DNA from: Euglena gracilis
Taxonomy: Eukaryota; Euglenida; Euglenophyceae; Euglenales
DNA: 64,000 bases
Assembly: GCA_039621445.1 (NCBI GenBank)
Contig: CP154954.1
Location: 32,527,455 to 32,591,454, forward strand
Direction of reading: 5' to 3'
Shown here: positions 1 through 11,339 of the stretch, one piece after another
Layout: each line of letters begins with the position of its first letter
Position numbering within the stretch: position 1 is the stretch's first letter
Made by a program: the position numbers and the translations under genes
The notes under the pieces: generated by a model
Told to the model about the DNA's origin: nothing
The model's database searches: none
Seen by the model: the letters and a program-made list of their open reading frames with translations, nothing else

Positions 1-3000
1 AGGGCTCGCAAGCGCTAGTTGCCCGGAAGGAAGGCCGGGACTTTTGTTCCACCCGTTGTGGGGTGGCCGCGGTTTCCCGCGTGTCTCTCTCTTTCCGCAC
101 ACAGCGGTAAAGAGCCAGGCGGTTTCGGATCCAGCCGGGCCTTCCTTGTCGATGCCCCCGACGCCCGGCTGGTGGGGGCAGACCGCCTGGTGACGGGGCA
201 CTCATGTTCCGCGGGTGGGCGAGTCATGGACCCCAAGGGTATGCGGACCCTCAGGGCCACCCACGGCTCCATCCAGGCAGGCGAGATAAAGCCCCGTGGG
301 CACCCACCTGGAGAGCGGCTCCGCGTGTTGCATGGCCCTCGGGTGCTGCCGTCACCCGAGGAACGGCCCAGGAACTCCGGTTGCCAGGAGCGGGGACCCC
401 GGGGGCCACTCGCCCCACTCCTTGGCGTGAAGGTGGTCACCACTCTGGGATACTCTGGTCCACGGCCGGCGCCGATTGGGGTCCTGGCACCCCGTCAGCC
501 CGCCTCCTTCACCCAGAGATGGGCCAGCCTTCCCGGAGCTACAGCCCGCATAGAGCCACTTGCTTCGACCCCAAGCAAGGTATGGGGAGCCCGACCCGCG
601 ACTCACCAGGAGGGTAACGGGCTTCACCCACACGTGGCTCTTTCCTCTGTGCCGACTTGCACTGGAGGCTGTGCGGGCGGGACTTTGCGCTCGAGTCCTT
701 GCAGGCCGAGAAGCACCACCTCGGTTGCTGCGTGGGGTGGCCTAGCTGATGTTTGTAAACCGCGTCAGCTGGCGGGAGCCCATATTCTTTTCGCCGTGGG
801 CGGTGGCGGCGTCGGCTCACCCCGGACTCCGAGCCCCTAGCCGTCTTGGGCTGTGTGGGGAAGCGCTTCAGTCCCATGCGCCTGGCCTCGAAGGGCTCGC
901 AAGCGCTAGTTGCCCGGAAGGAAGGCCGGGACTTTTGTTCCACCCGTTGTGGGGTGGCCGCGGTTTCCCGCGTGTCTCTCTCTTTTCCGCACACAGCGGT
1001 AAAAGAGCCAGGCGGTTTCGGATCCAGCCGGGCCTTCCTTGTCGATGCCCCCGACGCCCGGCTGGTGGGGGCAGACCGCCTGGTGACGGGGCACTCATGT
1101 TCCGCGGGTGGGCGAGTCATGGACCCCAAGGGTATGCGGACCCTCAGGGCCACCCACGGCTCCATCCAGGCAGGCGAGATAAAGCCCCGTGGGCACCCAC
1201 CTGGAGAGCGGCTCCGCGTGTTGCATGGCCCTCGGGTGCTGCCGTCACCCGAGGAACGGCCCAGGAACTCCGGTTGCCAGGAGCGGGGACCCCGGGGGCC
1301 ACTCGCCCCACTCCTTGGCGTGAAGGTGGTCACCACTCTGGGATACTCTGGTCCACGGCCGGCGCCGATTGGGGTCCTGGCACCCCGTCAGCCCGCCTCC
1401 TTCACCCAGAGATGGGCCAGCCTTCCCGGAGCTACAGCCCGCATAGAGCCACTTGCTTCGACCCCAAGCAAGGTATGGGGAGCCCGACCCGCGACTCACC
1501 AGGAGGGTAACGGGCTTCACCCACACGTGGCTCTTTCCTCTGTGCCGACTTGCACTGGAGGCTGTGCGGGCGGGACTTTGCGCTCGAGTCCTTGCAGGCC
1601 GAGAAGCACCACCTCGGTTGCTGCGTGGGGTGGCCTAGCTGATGTTTGTAAACCGCGTCAGCTGGCGGGAGCCCATATTCTTTTCGCCGTGGGCGGTGGC
1701 GGCGTCGGCTCACCCCGGACTCCGAGCCCCTAGCCGTCTTGGGCTGTGTGGGGAAGCGCTTCAGTCCCATGCGCCTGGCCTCGAAGGGCTCGCAAGCGCT
1801 AGTTGCCCGGAAGGAAGGCCGGGACTTTTGTTCCACCCGTTGTGGGGTGGCCGCGGTTTCCCGCGTCTCTCTCTCTCTTTCCGCACACAGCGGTAAAGGA
1901 GCCAGGCGGTTTCGGATCCAGCCGGGCCTTCCTTGTCGATGCCCCCGACGCCCGGCTGGTGGGGGCAGACCGCCTGGTGACGGGGCACTCATGTTCCGCG
2001 GGTGGGCGAGTCATGGACCCCAAGGGTATGCGGACCCTCAGGGCCACCCACGGCTCCATCCAGGCAGGCGAGATAAAGCCCCGTGGGCACCCACCTGGAG
2101 AGCGGCTCCGCGTGTTGCATGGCCCTCGGGTGCTGCCGTCACCCGAGGAACGGCCCAGGAACTCCGGTTGCCAGGAGCGGGGACCCCGGGGGCCACTCGC
2201 CCCACTCCTTGGCGTGAAGGTGGTCACCACTCTGGGATACTCTGGTCCACGGCCGGCGCCGATTGGGGTCCTGGCACCCCGTCAGCCCGCCTCCTTCACC
2301 CAGAGATGGGCCAGCCTTCCCGGAGCTACAGCCCGCATAGAGCCACTTGCTTCGACCCCAAGCAAGGTATGGGGAGCCCGACCCGCGACTCACCAGGAGG
2401 GTAACGGGCTTCACCCACACGTGGCTCTTTCCTCTGTGCCGACTTGCACTGGAGGCTGTGCGGGCGGGACTTTGCGCTCGAGTCCTTGCAGGCCGAGAAG
2501 CACCACCTCGGTTGCTGCGTGGGGTGGCCTAGCTGATGTTTGTAAACCGCGTCAGCTGGCGGGAGCCCATATTCTTTTCGCCGTGGGCGGTGGTGGCGGC
2601 GTCGGCTCACCCCGGACTCCGAGCCCCTAGCCGTCTTGGGCTGTGTGGGGAAGCGCTTCAGTCCCATGCGCCTGGCCTCGAAGGGCTCGCAAGCGCTAGT
2701 TGCCCGGAAGGAAGGCCGGGACTTTTGTTCCACCCGTTGTGGGGTGGGTCTCTCTCTCTCTCTCTCTCTTTTCCGCACACAGCGGTAAAAAGGAGCCAGG
2801 CGGTTTCGGATCCAGCCGGGCCTTCCTTGTCGATGCCCCCGACGCCCGGCTGGTGGGGGCAGACCGCCTGGTGACGGGGCACTCATGTTCCGCGGGTGGG
2901 CGAGTCATGGACCCCAAGGGTATGCGGACCCTCAGGGCCACCCACGGCTCCATCCAGGCAGGCGAGATAAAGCCCCGTGGGCACCCACCTGGAGAGCGGC

Positions 3001-6000
3001 TCCGCGTGTTGCATGGCCCTCGGGTGCTGCCGTCACCCGAGGAACGGCCCAGGAACTCCGGTTGCCAGGAGCGGGGACCCCGGGGGCCACTCGCCCCACT
3101 CCTTGGCGTGAAGGTGGTCACCACTCTGGGATACTCTGGTCCACGGCCGGCGCCGATTGGGGTCCTGGCACCCCGTCAGCCCGCCTCCTTCACCCAGAGA
3201 TGGGCCAGCCTTCCCGGAGCTACAGCCCGCATAGAGCCACTTGCTTCGACCCCAAGCAAGGTATGGGGAGCCCGACCCGCGACTCACCAGGAGGGTAACG
3301 GGCTTCACCCACACGTGGCTCTTTCCTCTGTGCCGACTTGCACTGGAGGCTGTGCGGGCAGGACTTTGCGCTCGAGTCCTTGCAGGCCGAGAAGCACCAC
3401 CTCGGTTGCTGCGTGGGGTGGCCTAGCTGATGTTTGTAAACCGCGTCAGCTGGCGGGAGCCCATATTCTTTTCGCCGTGGGCGGTGGCGGCGTCGTCGGC
3501 TCACCCCGGACTCCGAGCCCCTAGCCGTCTTGGGCTGTGTGGGGAAGCGCTTCAGTCCCATGCGCCTGGCCTCGAAGGGCTCGCAAGCGCTAGTTGCCCG
3601 GAAGGAAGGCCGGGACTTTTGTTCCACCCGTTGTGGGGTGGCCGCGGTTTCCCGCGTGTCTCTCTCTTTCCGCACACAGCGGTTAAAGAGCCAGGCGGTT
3701 TCGGATCCAGCCGGGCCTTCCTTGTCGATGCCCCCGACGCCCGGCTGGTGGGGGCAGACCGCCTGGTGACGGGGCACTCATGTTCCGCGGGTGGGCGAGT
3801 CATGGACCCCAAGGGTATGCGGACCCTCAGGGCCACCCACGGCTCCATCCAGGCAGGCGAGATAAAGCCCCGTGGGCACCCACCTGGAGAGCGGCTCCGC
3901 GTGTTGCATGGCCCTCGGGTGCTGCCGTCACCCGAGGAACGGCCCAGGAACTCCGGTTGCCAGGAGCGGGGACCCCGGGGGCCACTCGCCCCACTCCTTG
4001 GCGTGAAGGTGGTCACCACTCTGGGATACTCTGGTCCACGGCCGGCGCCGATTGGGGTCCTGGCACCCCGTCAGCCCGCCTCCTTCACCCAGAGATGGGC
4101 CAGCCTTCCCGGAGCTACAGCCCGCATAGAGCCACTTGCTTCGACCCCAAGCAAGGTATGGGGAGCCCGACCCGCGACTCACCAGGAGGGTAACGGGCTT
4201 CACCCACACGTGGCTCTTTCCTCTGTGCCGACTTGCACTGGAGGCTGTGCGGGCGGGACTTTGCGCTCGAGTCCTTGCAGGCCGAGAAGCACCACCTCGG
4301 TTGCTGCGTGGGGTGGCCTAGCTGATGTTTGTAAACCGCGTCAGCTGGCGGGAGCCCATATTCTTTTCGCCGTGGGCGGTGGCGGCGTCGGCTCACCCCG
4401 GACTCCGAGCCCCTAGCCGTCTTGGGCTGTGTGGGGAAGCGCTTCAGTCCCATGCGCCTGGCCTCGAAGGGCTCGCAAGCGCTAGTTGCCCGGAAGGAAG
4501 GCCGGGACTTTTGTTCCACCCGTTGTGGGGTGGCCGCGGTTTCCCGCGTGTCTCTCTCTCTTTCCGCACACAGCGGTAAAAGAGCCAGGCGGTTTCGGAT
4601 CCAGCCGGGCCTTCCTTGTCGATGCCCCCGACGCCCGGCTGGTGGGGGCAGACCGCCTGGTGACGGGGCACTCATGTTCCGCGGGTGGGCGAGTCATGGA
4701 CCCCAAGGGTATGCGGACCCTCAGGGCCACCCACGGCTCCATCCAGGCAGGCGAGATAAAGCCCCGTGGGCACCCACCTGGAGAGCGGCTCCGCGTGTTG
4801 CATGGCCCTCGGGTGCTGCCGTCACCCGAGGAACGGCCCAGGAACTCCGGTTGCCAGGAGCGGGGACCCCGGGGGCCACTCGCCCCACTCCTTGGCGTGA
4901 AGGTGGTCACCACTCTGGGATACTCTGGTCCACGGCCGGCGCCGATTGGGGTCCTGGCACCCCGTCAGCCCGCCTCCTTCACCCAGAGATGGGCCAGCCT
5001 TCCCGGAGCTACAGCCCGCATAGAGCCACTTGCTTCGACCCCAAGCAAGGTATGGGGAGCCCGACCCGCGACTCACCAGGAGGGTAACGGGCTTCACCCA
5101 CACGTGGCTCTTTCCTCTGTGCCGACTTGCACTGGAGGCTGTGCGGGCGGGACTTTGCGCTCGAGTCCTTGCAGGCCGAGAAGCACCACCTCGGTTGCTG
5201 CGTGGGGTGGCCTAGCTGATGTTTGTAAACCGCGTCAGCTGGCGGGAGCCCATATTCTTTTCGCCGTGGGCGGTGGCGGCGTCGGCTCACCCCGGACTCC
5301 GAGCCCCTAGCCGTCTTGGGCTGTGTGGGGAAGCGCTTCAGTCCCATGCGCCTGGCCTCGAAGGGCTCGCAAGCGCTAGTTGCCCGGAAGGAAGGCCGGG
5401 ACTTTTGTTCCACCCGTTGTGGGGTGGCCGCGGTTTCCCGCGTGTCTCTCTCTTTCCGCACACAGCGGTAAAAGAGCCAGGCGGTTTCGGATCCAGCCGG
5501 GCCTTCCTTGTCGATGCCCCCGACGCCCGGCTGGTGGGGGCAGACCGCCTGGTGACGGGGCACTCATGTTCCGCGGGTGGGCGAGTCATGGACCCCAAGG
5601 GTATGCGGACCCTCAGGGCCACCCACGGCTCCATCCAGGCAGGCGAGATAAAGCCCCGTGGGCACCCACCTGGAGAGCGGCTCCGCGTGTTGCATGGCCC
5701 TCGGGTGCTGCCGTCACCCGAGGAACGGCCCAGGAACTCCGGTTGCCAGGAGCGGGGACCCCGGGGGCCACTCGCCCCACTCCTTGGCGTGAAGGTGGTC
5801 ACCACTCTGGGATACTCTGGTCCACGGCCGGCGCCGATTGGGGTCCTGGCACCCCGTCAGCCCGCCTCCTTCACCCAGAGATGGGCCAGCCTTCCCGGAG
5901 CATAGAGCCGGGCGAGAGCCACTCGCACCCAACATGGGCTTCACCCACACGTGGAGCTCTGTGCCCACTTGCTGTGCGGGGACTTGCCTTTTGGCCTTGC

Positions 6001-8735
6001 AGGCCAGGCTGTGGGCCGAGCGCCTAGCTGCCGGGGGGAGAACCGCGTCAGCTGCGGGGGCCTATTCTGGCGCCGTGGCTCTGGGCTTGGAGCTGTCTTG
6101 GGCTGTGGCTTCGCCCAGTGCCCTGGCCTGGGCTCGGCAGGGGCTGGACTTTGTGCCGGGTGCCCGGCTCTCCCGGCTCGCAAGCGCTAGCGGTCCGGAA
6201 GGCCGGGCTTTGTCGATGCCCCCGCGCGTGCGGCCTTTCCGCACACATAAAGAGCCAGGCGGTTGCGGGTGCAGCCGGACCCCGCATGGGGACCCGCAGG
6301 GCCCGGGGCTCCATCCGCGGGGGGTCATGGACCCCAAGGGCGCGCCCCCAGGGCGGCTCCCAGGGCAGGCGGGTGCTGCCGGGAAACCCACTGGCCGGTT
6401 GCCCCCTCGGGGGCCCGGGGGCCGCCCCCGGGACGGCCCAACGGTCCACCCGGGGGGATGACTCTGGTCCGGCGCGCCGATTGGGGTCCTGGCACCCCGC
6501 CCCCCCCCTTCACCCCGAGACTACAGCCCGCATAGAGCCACTTGCTTCGACCCCAAGCAAGGTATGGGGAGCCCGACCCGCGACTCACCAGGAGGGTAAC
6601 GGGCTTCACCCACACGTGGCTCTTTCCTCTGTGCCGACTTGCACTGGAGGCTGTGCGGGCGGGACTTTGCGCTCGAGTCCTTGCAGGCCGAGAAGCACCA
6701 CCTCGGTTGCTGCGTGGGGTGGCCTAGCTGATGTTTGTAAACCGCGTCAGCTGGCGGGAGCCCATATTCTTTTCGCCGTGGGCGGTGGTGGCGGCGTCGG
6801 CTCACCCCGGACTCCGAGCCCCTAGCCGTCTTGGGCTGTGTGGGGAAGCGCTTCAGTCCCATGCGCCTGGCCTCGAAGGGCTCGCAAGCGCTAGTTGCCC
6901 GGAAGGAAGGCCGGGACTTTTGTTCCACCCGTTGTGGGGTGGCCGCGGTTTCCGCCTCTCCCTCTCTGTCTCTCTCTTTCCGCACACAGCGGTAAAGGAG
7001 CCAGGCGGTTTCGGATCCAGCCGGGCCTTCCTTGTCGATGCCCCCGACGCCCGGCTGGTGGGGGCAGACCGCCTGGTGACGGGGCACTCATGTTCCGCGG
7101 GTGGGCGAGTCATGGACCCCAAGGGTATGCGGACCCTCAGGGCCACCCACGGCTCCATCCAGGCAGGCGAGATAAAGCCCCGTGGGCACCCACCTGGAGA
7201 GCGGCTCCGCGTGTTGCATGGCCCTCGGGTGCTGCCGTCACCCGAGGAACGGCCCAGGAACTCCGGTTGCCAGGAGCGGGGACCCCGGGGGCCACTCGCC
7301 CCACTCCTTGGCGTGAAGGTGGTCACCACTCTGGGATACTCTGGTCCACGGCCGGCGCCGATTGGGGTCCTGGCACCCCGTCAGCCCGCCTCCTTCACCC
7401 AGAGATGGGCCAGCCTTCCCGGAGCTACAGCCCGCATAGAGCCACTTGCTTCGACCCCAAGCAAGGTATGGGGAGCCCGACCCGCGACTCACCAGGAGGG
7501 TAACGGGCTTCACCCACACGTGGCTCTTTCCTCTGTGCCGACTTGCACTGGAGGCTGTGCGGGCGGGACTTTGCGCTCGAGTCCTTGCAGGCCGAGAAGC
7601 ACCACCTCGGTTGCTGCGTGGGGTGGCCTAGCTGATGTTTGTAAACCGCGTCAGCTGGCGGGAGCCCATATTCTTTTCGCCGTGGGCGGTGGCGGCGTCG
7701 GCTCACCCCGGACTCCGAGCCCCTAGCCGTCTTGGGCTGTGTGGGGAAGCGCTTCAGTCCCATGCGCCTGGCCTCGAAAGGTGCGCAAGCGCTAGTTGCC
7801 CGGAAGGAAGGCCGGGACTTTTGTTCCACCCGTTGTGGGGTGGCCGCGGTTTCCCGCGTGTCTCTCTCTTTCCGCACACAGCGGTAAAAGAGCCAGGCGG
7901 TTTCGGATCCAGCCGGGCCTTCCTTGTCGATGCCCCCGACGCCCGGCTGGTGGGGGCAGACCGCCTGGTGACGGGGCACTCATGTTCCGCGGGTGGGCGA
8001 GTCATGGACCCCAAGGGTATGCGGACCCTCAGGGCCACCCACGGCTCCATCCAGGCAGGCGAGATAAAGCCCCGTGGGCACCCACCTGGAGAGCGGCTCC
8101 GCGTGTTGCATGGCCCTCGGGTGCTGCCCGTCAACAGAGGAACGGCCCAGGAACTCCGGTTGCCAGGAGCGGGGACCCCGGGGGCCACTCGCCCCACTCC
8201 TTGGCGTGAAGGTGGTCACCACTCTGGGATACTCTGGTCCACGGCCGGCGCCGATTGGGGTCCTGGCAACCCGTCAGCCCGCCTCCTTCACCCAGAGATG
8301 GGCCAGCCTTCCCGGAGCTACAGCCCGCATAGAGCCACTTGCTTCGACCCCAAGCAAGGTATGGGGAGCCCGACCCGCGACTCACCGGGAGGGTACTGGC
8401 TTCACCCACACGTGGCTCTTTCCTCGTGCCTGGCGGCTGTGAGGGCTGTGGACTTTGCGACTCGAGTCCTTGCAGGGCCGAGAACACCACCTCGGTTGCT
8501 GCGTGGGGTGGCCTAGCTGATGTTTGTAAACCGCGTCAGCCCTGGCGGGGAGCCCATATTCTTTCGCCGTGGGCGGTGGGCGGCGTCGGCTCACCCCGGA
8601 CTCCGATCCCCTAGCCGTCTTGGGCTGTGTGGCGAAGCGCTTCAGTCCCATGAGCCTGGCCTCGAAGGGCTCGCAAGCGCTAGTTGCCCGGAAGGGAAAG
8701 GAAGGCGGGAGACTTTTGTTCCAACCGTTGGGGGG
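1..8735. repeat. Tandem satellite array, about 893 bp unit
   Basis: Head-to-tail copies share the start 'agggctcgcaagcgctag' (one copy reads aggtgcgc) at about 1, 892, 1785, 2682, 3576, 4468, 5362, 6877, 7779 and 8676, giving spacings of 891-897 bp. Copies are almost identical except for a short internal TC tract, the number of A/G bases after 'cacacagcggt', and a ggcggtggcgg/ggcggtggtggcgg length variant. One shrunken copy sits at 5901-6520 and divergence rises in the last copies. The array is cut by the left edge of the window. Long open frames run across units on both strands, but they reflect low stop density in GC-rich DNA. I do not recognise the unit; it is not rRNA, 5S or an obvious spliced-leader unit. 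Confidence 0.97.
5901..6520. repeat. Diverged, shortened satellite monomer inside the array
   Basis: After 'cttcccggag' the canonical unit is replaced by about 620 bp that follow the same order of landmarks as a full unit: the cttcacccacacgtgg segment, the aagcgctag segment, tccgcacacataaagagcc, accccaaggg, then gattggggtcctggcacc. It carries many substitutions and deletions. Canonical sequence resumes in register at 'ctacagcccgcatagagcc' (6521). It therefore reads as an old monomer kept between young copies, not as an insertion of foreign DNA. Confidence 0.85.
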
Positions 8736-8755
8736 GGGTGGCCGAGGCGGACTGT

Positions 8756-8808
8756 CTCTCTCTCTTTCCCACACACAACTCTCTCTCTCTCTCTCGCTCT
8801 CTCGCTCT

Positions 8809-8861
<53 letters not shown>
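8756..8861. repeat. TC microsatellite at array edge
   Basis: Nearly pure CT/TC repeat with a few interruptions. It lies where the last satellite unit would carry its short internal TC tract, next to a 'ccacacacaact' relic of the unit's 'ccgcacacag'. Confidence 0.95.
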
Positions 8862-8863
<2 letters not shown>

Positions 8864-9048
8864 GAATCGGTGTTGCTGGAACTCCTTGGGGGGAACTCCT
8901 TGCCGACCCGAGAGTGTGTGCTTGTGGGGGAAGTGTGTTGTCAGTCGGTGTGGGCGCGTGTGTTGTCAGTCTGTGTTGCGGTTTCGCCCCAGGCTGGCAG
9001 GTGGGGCATCGTCAGGGGTGACGACCCTGCCAACCCTCGTCCCCGACC

Positions 9049-9086
9049 GCTCTTGTCTGTGTGGTGCAGACCACACAGACAAGAGC
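9049..9086. other. Perfect 17-bp hairpin (inverted repeat)
   Basis: Left arm gctcttgtctgtgtggt (9049-9065), loop gcag (9066-9069), right arm accacacagacaagagc (9070-9086). The arms are exact reverse complements. The hairpin abuts the second TC microsatellite. Function unknown. Confidence 0.93.
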
Positions 9087-9093
9087 TCTCTCT

Positions 9094-9172
<79 letters not shown>
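9087..9172. repeat. TC microsatellite
   Basis: CT/TC dinucleotide run with one early interruption (tttcac), directly downstream of the 17-bp hairpin. Confidence 0.96.
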
Positions 9173-9175
<3 letters not shown>

Positions 9176-9240
9176 TCCGTATGTCCACATATCCACCAAT
9201 CCATCTCTCCGTCCGTCCGCCCGTCAGTCCGTATGTTGTT

Positions 9241-9271
<31 letters not shown>

Positions 9272-9304
9272 TCCAATCCCATCCATCCTGTCCATCCATC
9301 CATC
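9241..9304. repeat. CCAG / CCAT tetranucleotide repeats
   Basis: About seven CCAG/CAGC units followed by ccatccaatcccatccatcc-type repeats, just upstream of the first recognisable exon of gene A. Confidence 0.85.
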
Positions 9305-9327
9305 CTCACAAATTTCCCCCCCCCCAG

Positions 9328-9361
9328 AGGCCCCGGTGGTACAACGTGCGGGCGGGTTCGG
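9328..9361 (+). CDS. Gene A exon a (RPRWYNVRAGS)
   Basis: The exon follows a poly-C tract ending in CAG and stops at a GTAATT donor. It reads RPRWYNVRAGS plus one base (phase 1), which joins in frame to the acceptor at 9630. Confidence 0.55.
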
Positions 9362-10889
9362 GTAATTTTCTTGCTGACCGTGATTGTGCGCCTTCTGCCA
9401 TTTATTGTGTTCAAGATGGGATTAGGATAGGTGGTTTGTATTTAGGCTGAAAGTTAGGCTCTCTTTGTCATTTTTGACCAAATTTCAACCTAATTTTAGC
9501 CAAATGTGTTGACTGAACAGTTTATCTCCCAAACAACCCCCCCCCATAGATGCACACACATACACATCCGCACAAGGAGTGGATTTCCCACCCGGCCGGT
9601 GGGGAGGTCCGGCCGGGTCCCCAACGCAGTGCTGCCGGACGCCACGCTGGACTCCATCGCCCCGATGCGGTACCTCGCAGCACACCGCACAAAGGCGGAG
9701 CGTGATCGGGTCCAGGCTTCTTTCTAATGAAAAGGTTGAACCCCCCCGGGATGCTGTGGGCAGGCAGGGGGCAGACAGGGGTCGACCCCCACCCACCCCA
9801 CCCATGGGTAGAGGGGATTCCCGTACAGCCCCCCCCCCCCCTCCCACCCTGGGTTGGCAAATAAAGAAGCCTGACGGGGACCGGCGCATCGTGGAACAGC
9901 GGCTGAAGCGGCTGGGGCAGGTGGACTACAAGTGGAAGGTCGGCAGCAAGAAGTACAAGAAGGCCTCCGGCATCAGCCAGGGGGCGTTGGTGTGGCGGAC
10001 CGCCTCCCGCCCCCCCCCCCAATACCCACCAAGACCCACCCTTGGGATTTACACAAACGTCCTGAAAATTCCCCCCATCAAGGTGGTTCAAGATGCATAG
10101 AGCATTAAGTTGCCCCAAATGTGACCCCGCCCCTGTCGGTTGAACTGCACCGACAAAGGATCTCTGTTTCAAGTATTTCAGTAGCGGTCTGCCCCTGAAA
10201 CAAGTCGCCAGAAGCGACGTTTGAGGTTTGCATGTGTTGTCCCCTCCCCCCGGCCCCTGACCCCCGACCCCGCGACGTGGGATGAGCTGCAGGCCAAGCT
10301 GGACCAGCTCAAGGCGGAGAAGGCCGCGAAACGCGCCCGCCTGGCGGCGGAGGCGGCGGAGGGGGAGGAGGGGCCTGCGGAGGCGGAGGACGGCTACGCC
10401 GCCGACGTGGGGGAGCCGGCCCCGCCCCGGACCAAGGCCAAGGCGAAGCGGCCCCGGGAGGCGGGTGGGGCTGGGCTGGGGCCTGTGATGCGGTGGGGGT
10501 GTGTGGCAACACGCACAAAACCTCCGAGGTTCAGCTCCGTCCCGAGCTGAACCTCCCGTCAGCTCGGGACGTTCCAGAGCTGATCGACTCATACTCGCGA
10601 CCATGCATGTCCTTTGTTTCCCGCCCCAATTGCATCCAACCGTTGAAACATCCACCCACCAGCCGTCACCGGCAGAGCGGGACCATCGGCATCCGGGCCG
10701 ACCCCCAAGGTTCCAAAAAACCACTGCTGAGGTTACTTGGGAACATCGCTTTTTGTATTTTGCTGCGGGTGGGAAGGCCCAGCCCCGCTGATGGTGGACA
10801 CAGATCAGGTTGCTGCCGAAGCTGTCCAACAGAAGGACAAAGAGAAAGAGCGCAAGCAGAAGAAGCACAAACCAGAAACCTCTGCCTGA
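9328..10889 (+). CDS. Gene A: 3' part of a basic, coiled-coil-like protein of unknown family (5 exons)
   Basis: Five short exons join with matching phases and end at TGA 10887-10889: 9328-9361, 9630-9709, 9867-9989, 10293-10464 and 10804-10889. The joined product (about 165 residues seen) has a basic first half with Arg/Lys-rich segments (KRLGQVDYKWKVGSKKYKK), then an Ala/Glu/Lys stretch of helical, coiled-coil character (LDQLKAEKAAKRARLAAEAA), and a Lys/Glu tail (KDKEKERKQKKHK) ending PETSA. Such composition is common in nuclear or nucleolar proteins, but I recognise no family, so function is left open. The 5' end is not found: upstream sequence is microsatellite and satellite, so the gene is partial or has unseen exons. 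GC-rich codons contrast with the flanking introns. The gene model rests on phase agreement at four introns. Confidence 0.6.
9630..9709 (+). CDS. Gene A exon b
   Basis: Acceptor aacgcag, donor GTCCAG. It starts in phase 1 and ends in phase 0, and reads VLPDATLDSIAPMRYLAAHR followed by TKAERDR. The open frame continues upstream of the acceptor, so a longer exon is possible. Confidence 0.6.
9867..9989 (+). CDS. Gene A exon c
   Basis: Acceptor 'aaataaag', donor GTGTGG, phase 0 at both ends. The Lys-rich basic segment GQVDYKWKVGSKKYKK has strongly GC-ending codons, which sets it apart from the surrounding poly-C introns. Confidence 0.65.
10293..10464 (+). CDS. Gene A exon d, Ala/Glu/Lys-rich coiled coil
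   Basis: Acceptor gagctgcag, donor GTGGGG, phase 0 to phase 1. It begins AKLDQLKAEKAAKRARLAAE and then becomes acidic and Pro/Lys-rich (PPRTKAKAKRPREA). Heptad-like Leu/Ala spacing suggests a helix. The same frame is open further upstream, so the true start may be earlier. Confidence 0.7.
10526..10571. other. Two overlapping, mutually exclusive hairpins in a gene A intron
   Basis: Stem 1 pairs gaggttcagctc (10526-10537) with gagctgaacctc (10544-10555). Stem 2 pairs cgtcccgagctga (10538-10550) with tcagctcgggacg (10559-10571). The right arm of stem 1 overlaps the left arm of stem 2, so only one can form at a time. Confidence 0.85.
10804..10889 (+). CDS. Gene A terminal exon
   Basis: Acceptor gtggacacag in phase 1, then codons QVAAEAVQQKDKEKERKQKK, HKPETSA and TGA. 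The very Lys/Glu-rich end resembles nuclear-targeting tails, but no known motif is assigned. Confidence 0.7.
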
Positions 10890-11339
10890 GGAAGAAGGTG
10901 CGGCGGACTGAACGCCCACTCCACTACCTCCTGGGGCAGCTAACCCACCTCAGCCTCCCACATTCCCTCCCGCACAGTCCCTCCCACCCTGACTCTAACA
11001 CCCTAACACCAGAGCGTTGGGATATCATCCTGGCGTAGTTTATGCACCACGCCTCTTCCATCTCTCCAACCCCTGTCCTGCTCCTGTGCACGTGCACACA
11101 TGTGTGGGTGACAGGGCTGCAAGTGGCGTCAAATGGGGAGGAATACCGCCATTTTGAGCCACGCTGAGGTTTAGTTCTTGTCTCTGTTGTGCTGCCACAT
11201 TTTTGGGTACCACCTCCTGAGAGATTGCAATATTAATTAGGACATGGGAACACATTTAATGACCTGAATTGCTAGATTGAAGAAGGATGGATGTCTGAAG
11301 GAGGTTTTGACGGCTGCCCCCCCAAAAACTTAAGAACAC

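Noticed and set aside
1-8700. Many 60-330 residue open frames on both strands of the satellite
   Set aside because: They repeat once per unit, exist in several frames at once, and change frame whenever the TC tract changes length. This is what low stop density in GC-rich repeats produces.
1-8735. Could the tandem repeats be a CRISPR array or ribosomal DNA?
   Set aside because: The unit is about 893 bp without short repeat-spacer structure, and no rRNA-like segments were recognised.
8520-9450. Open frames of poly-Ser/Leu across the TC runs
   Set aside because: Translation of a dinucleotide microsatellite; no coding bias outside the 9328-9361 exon.
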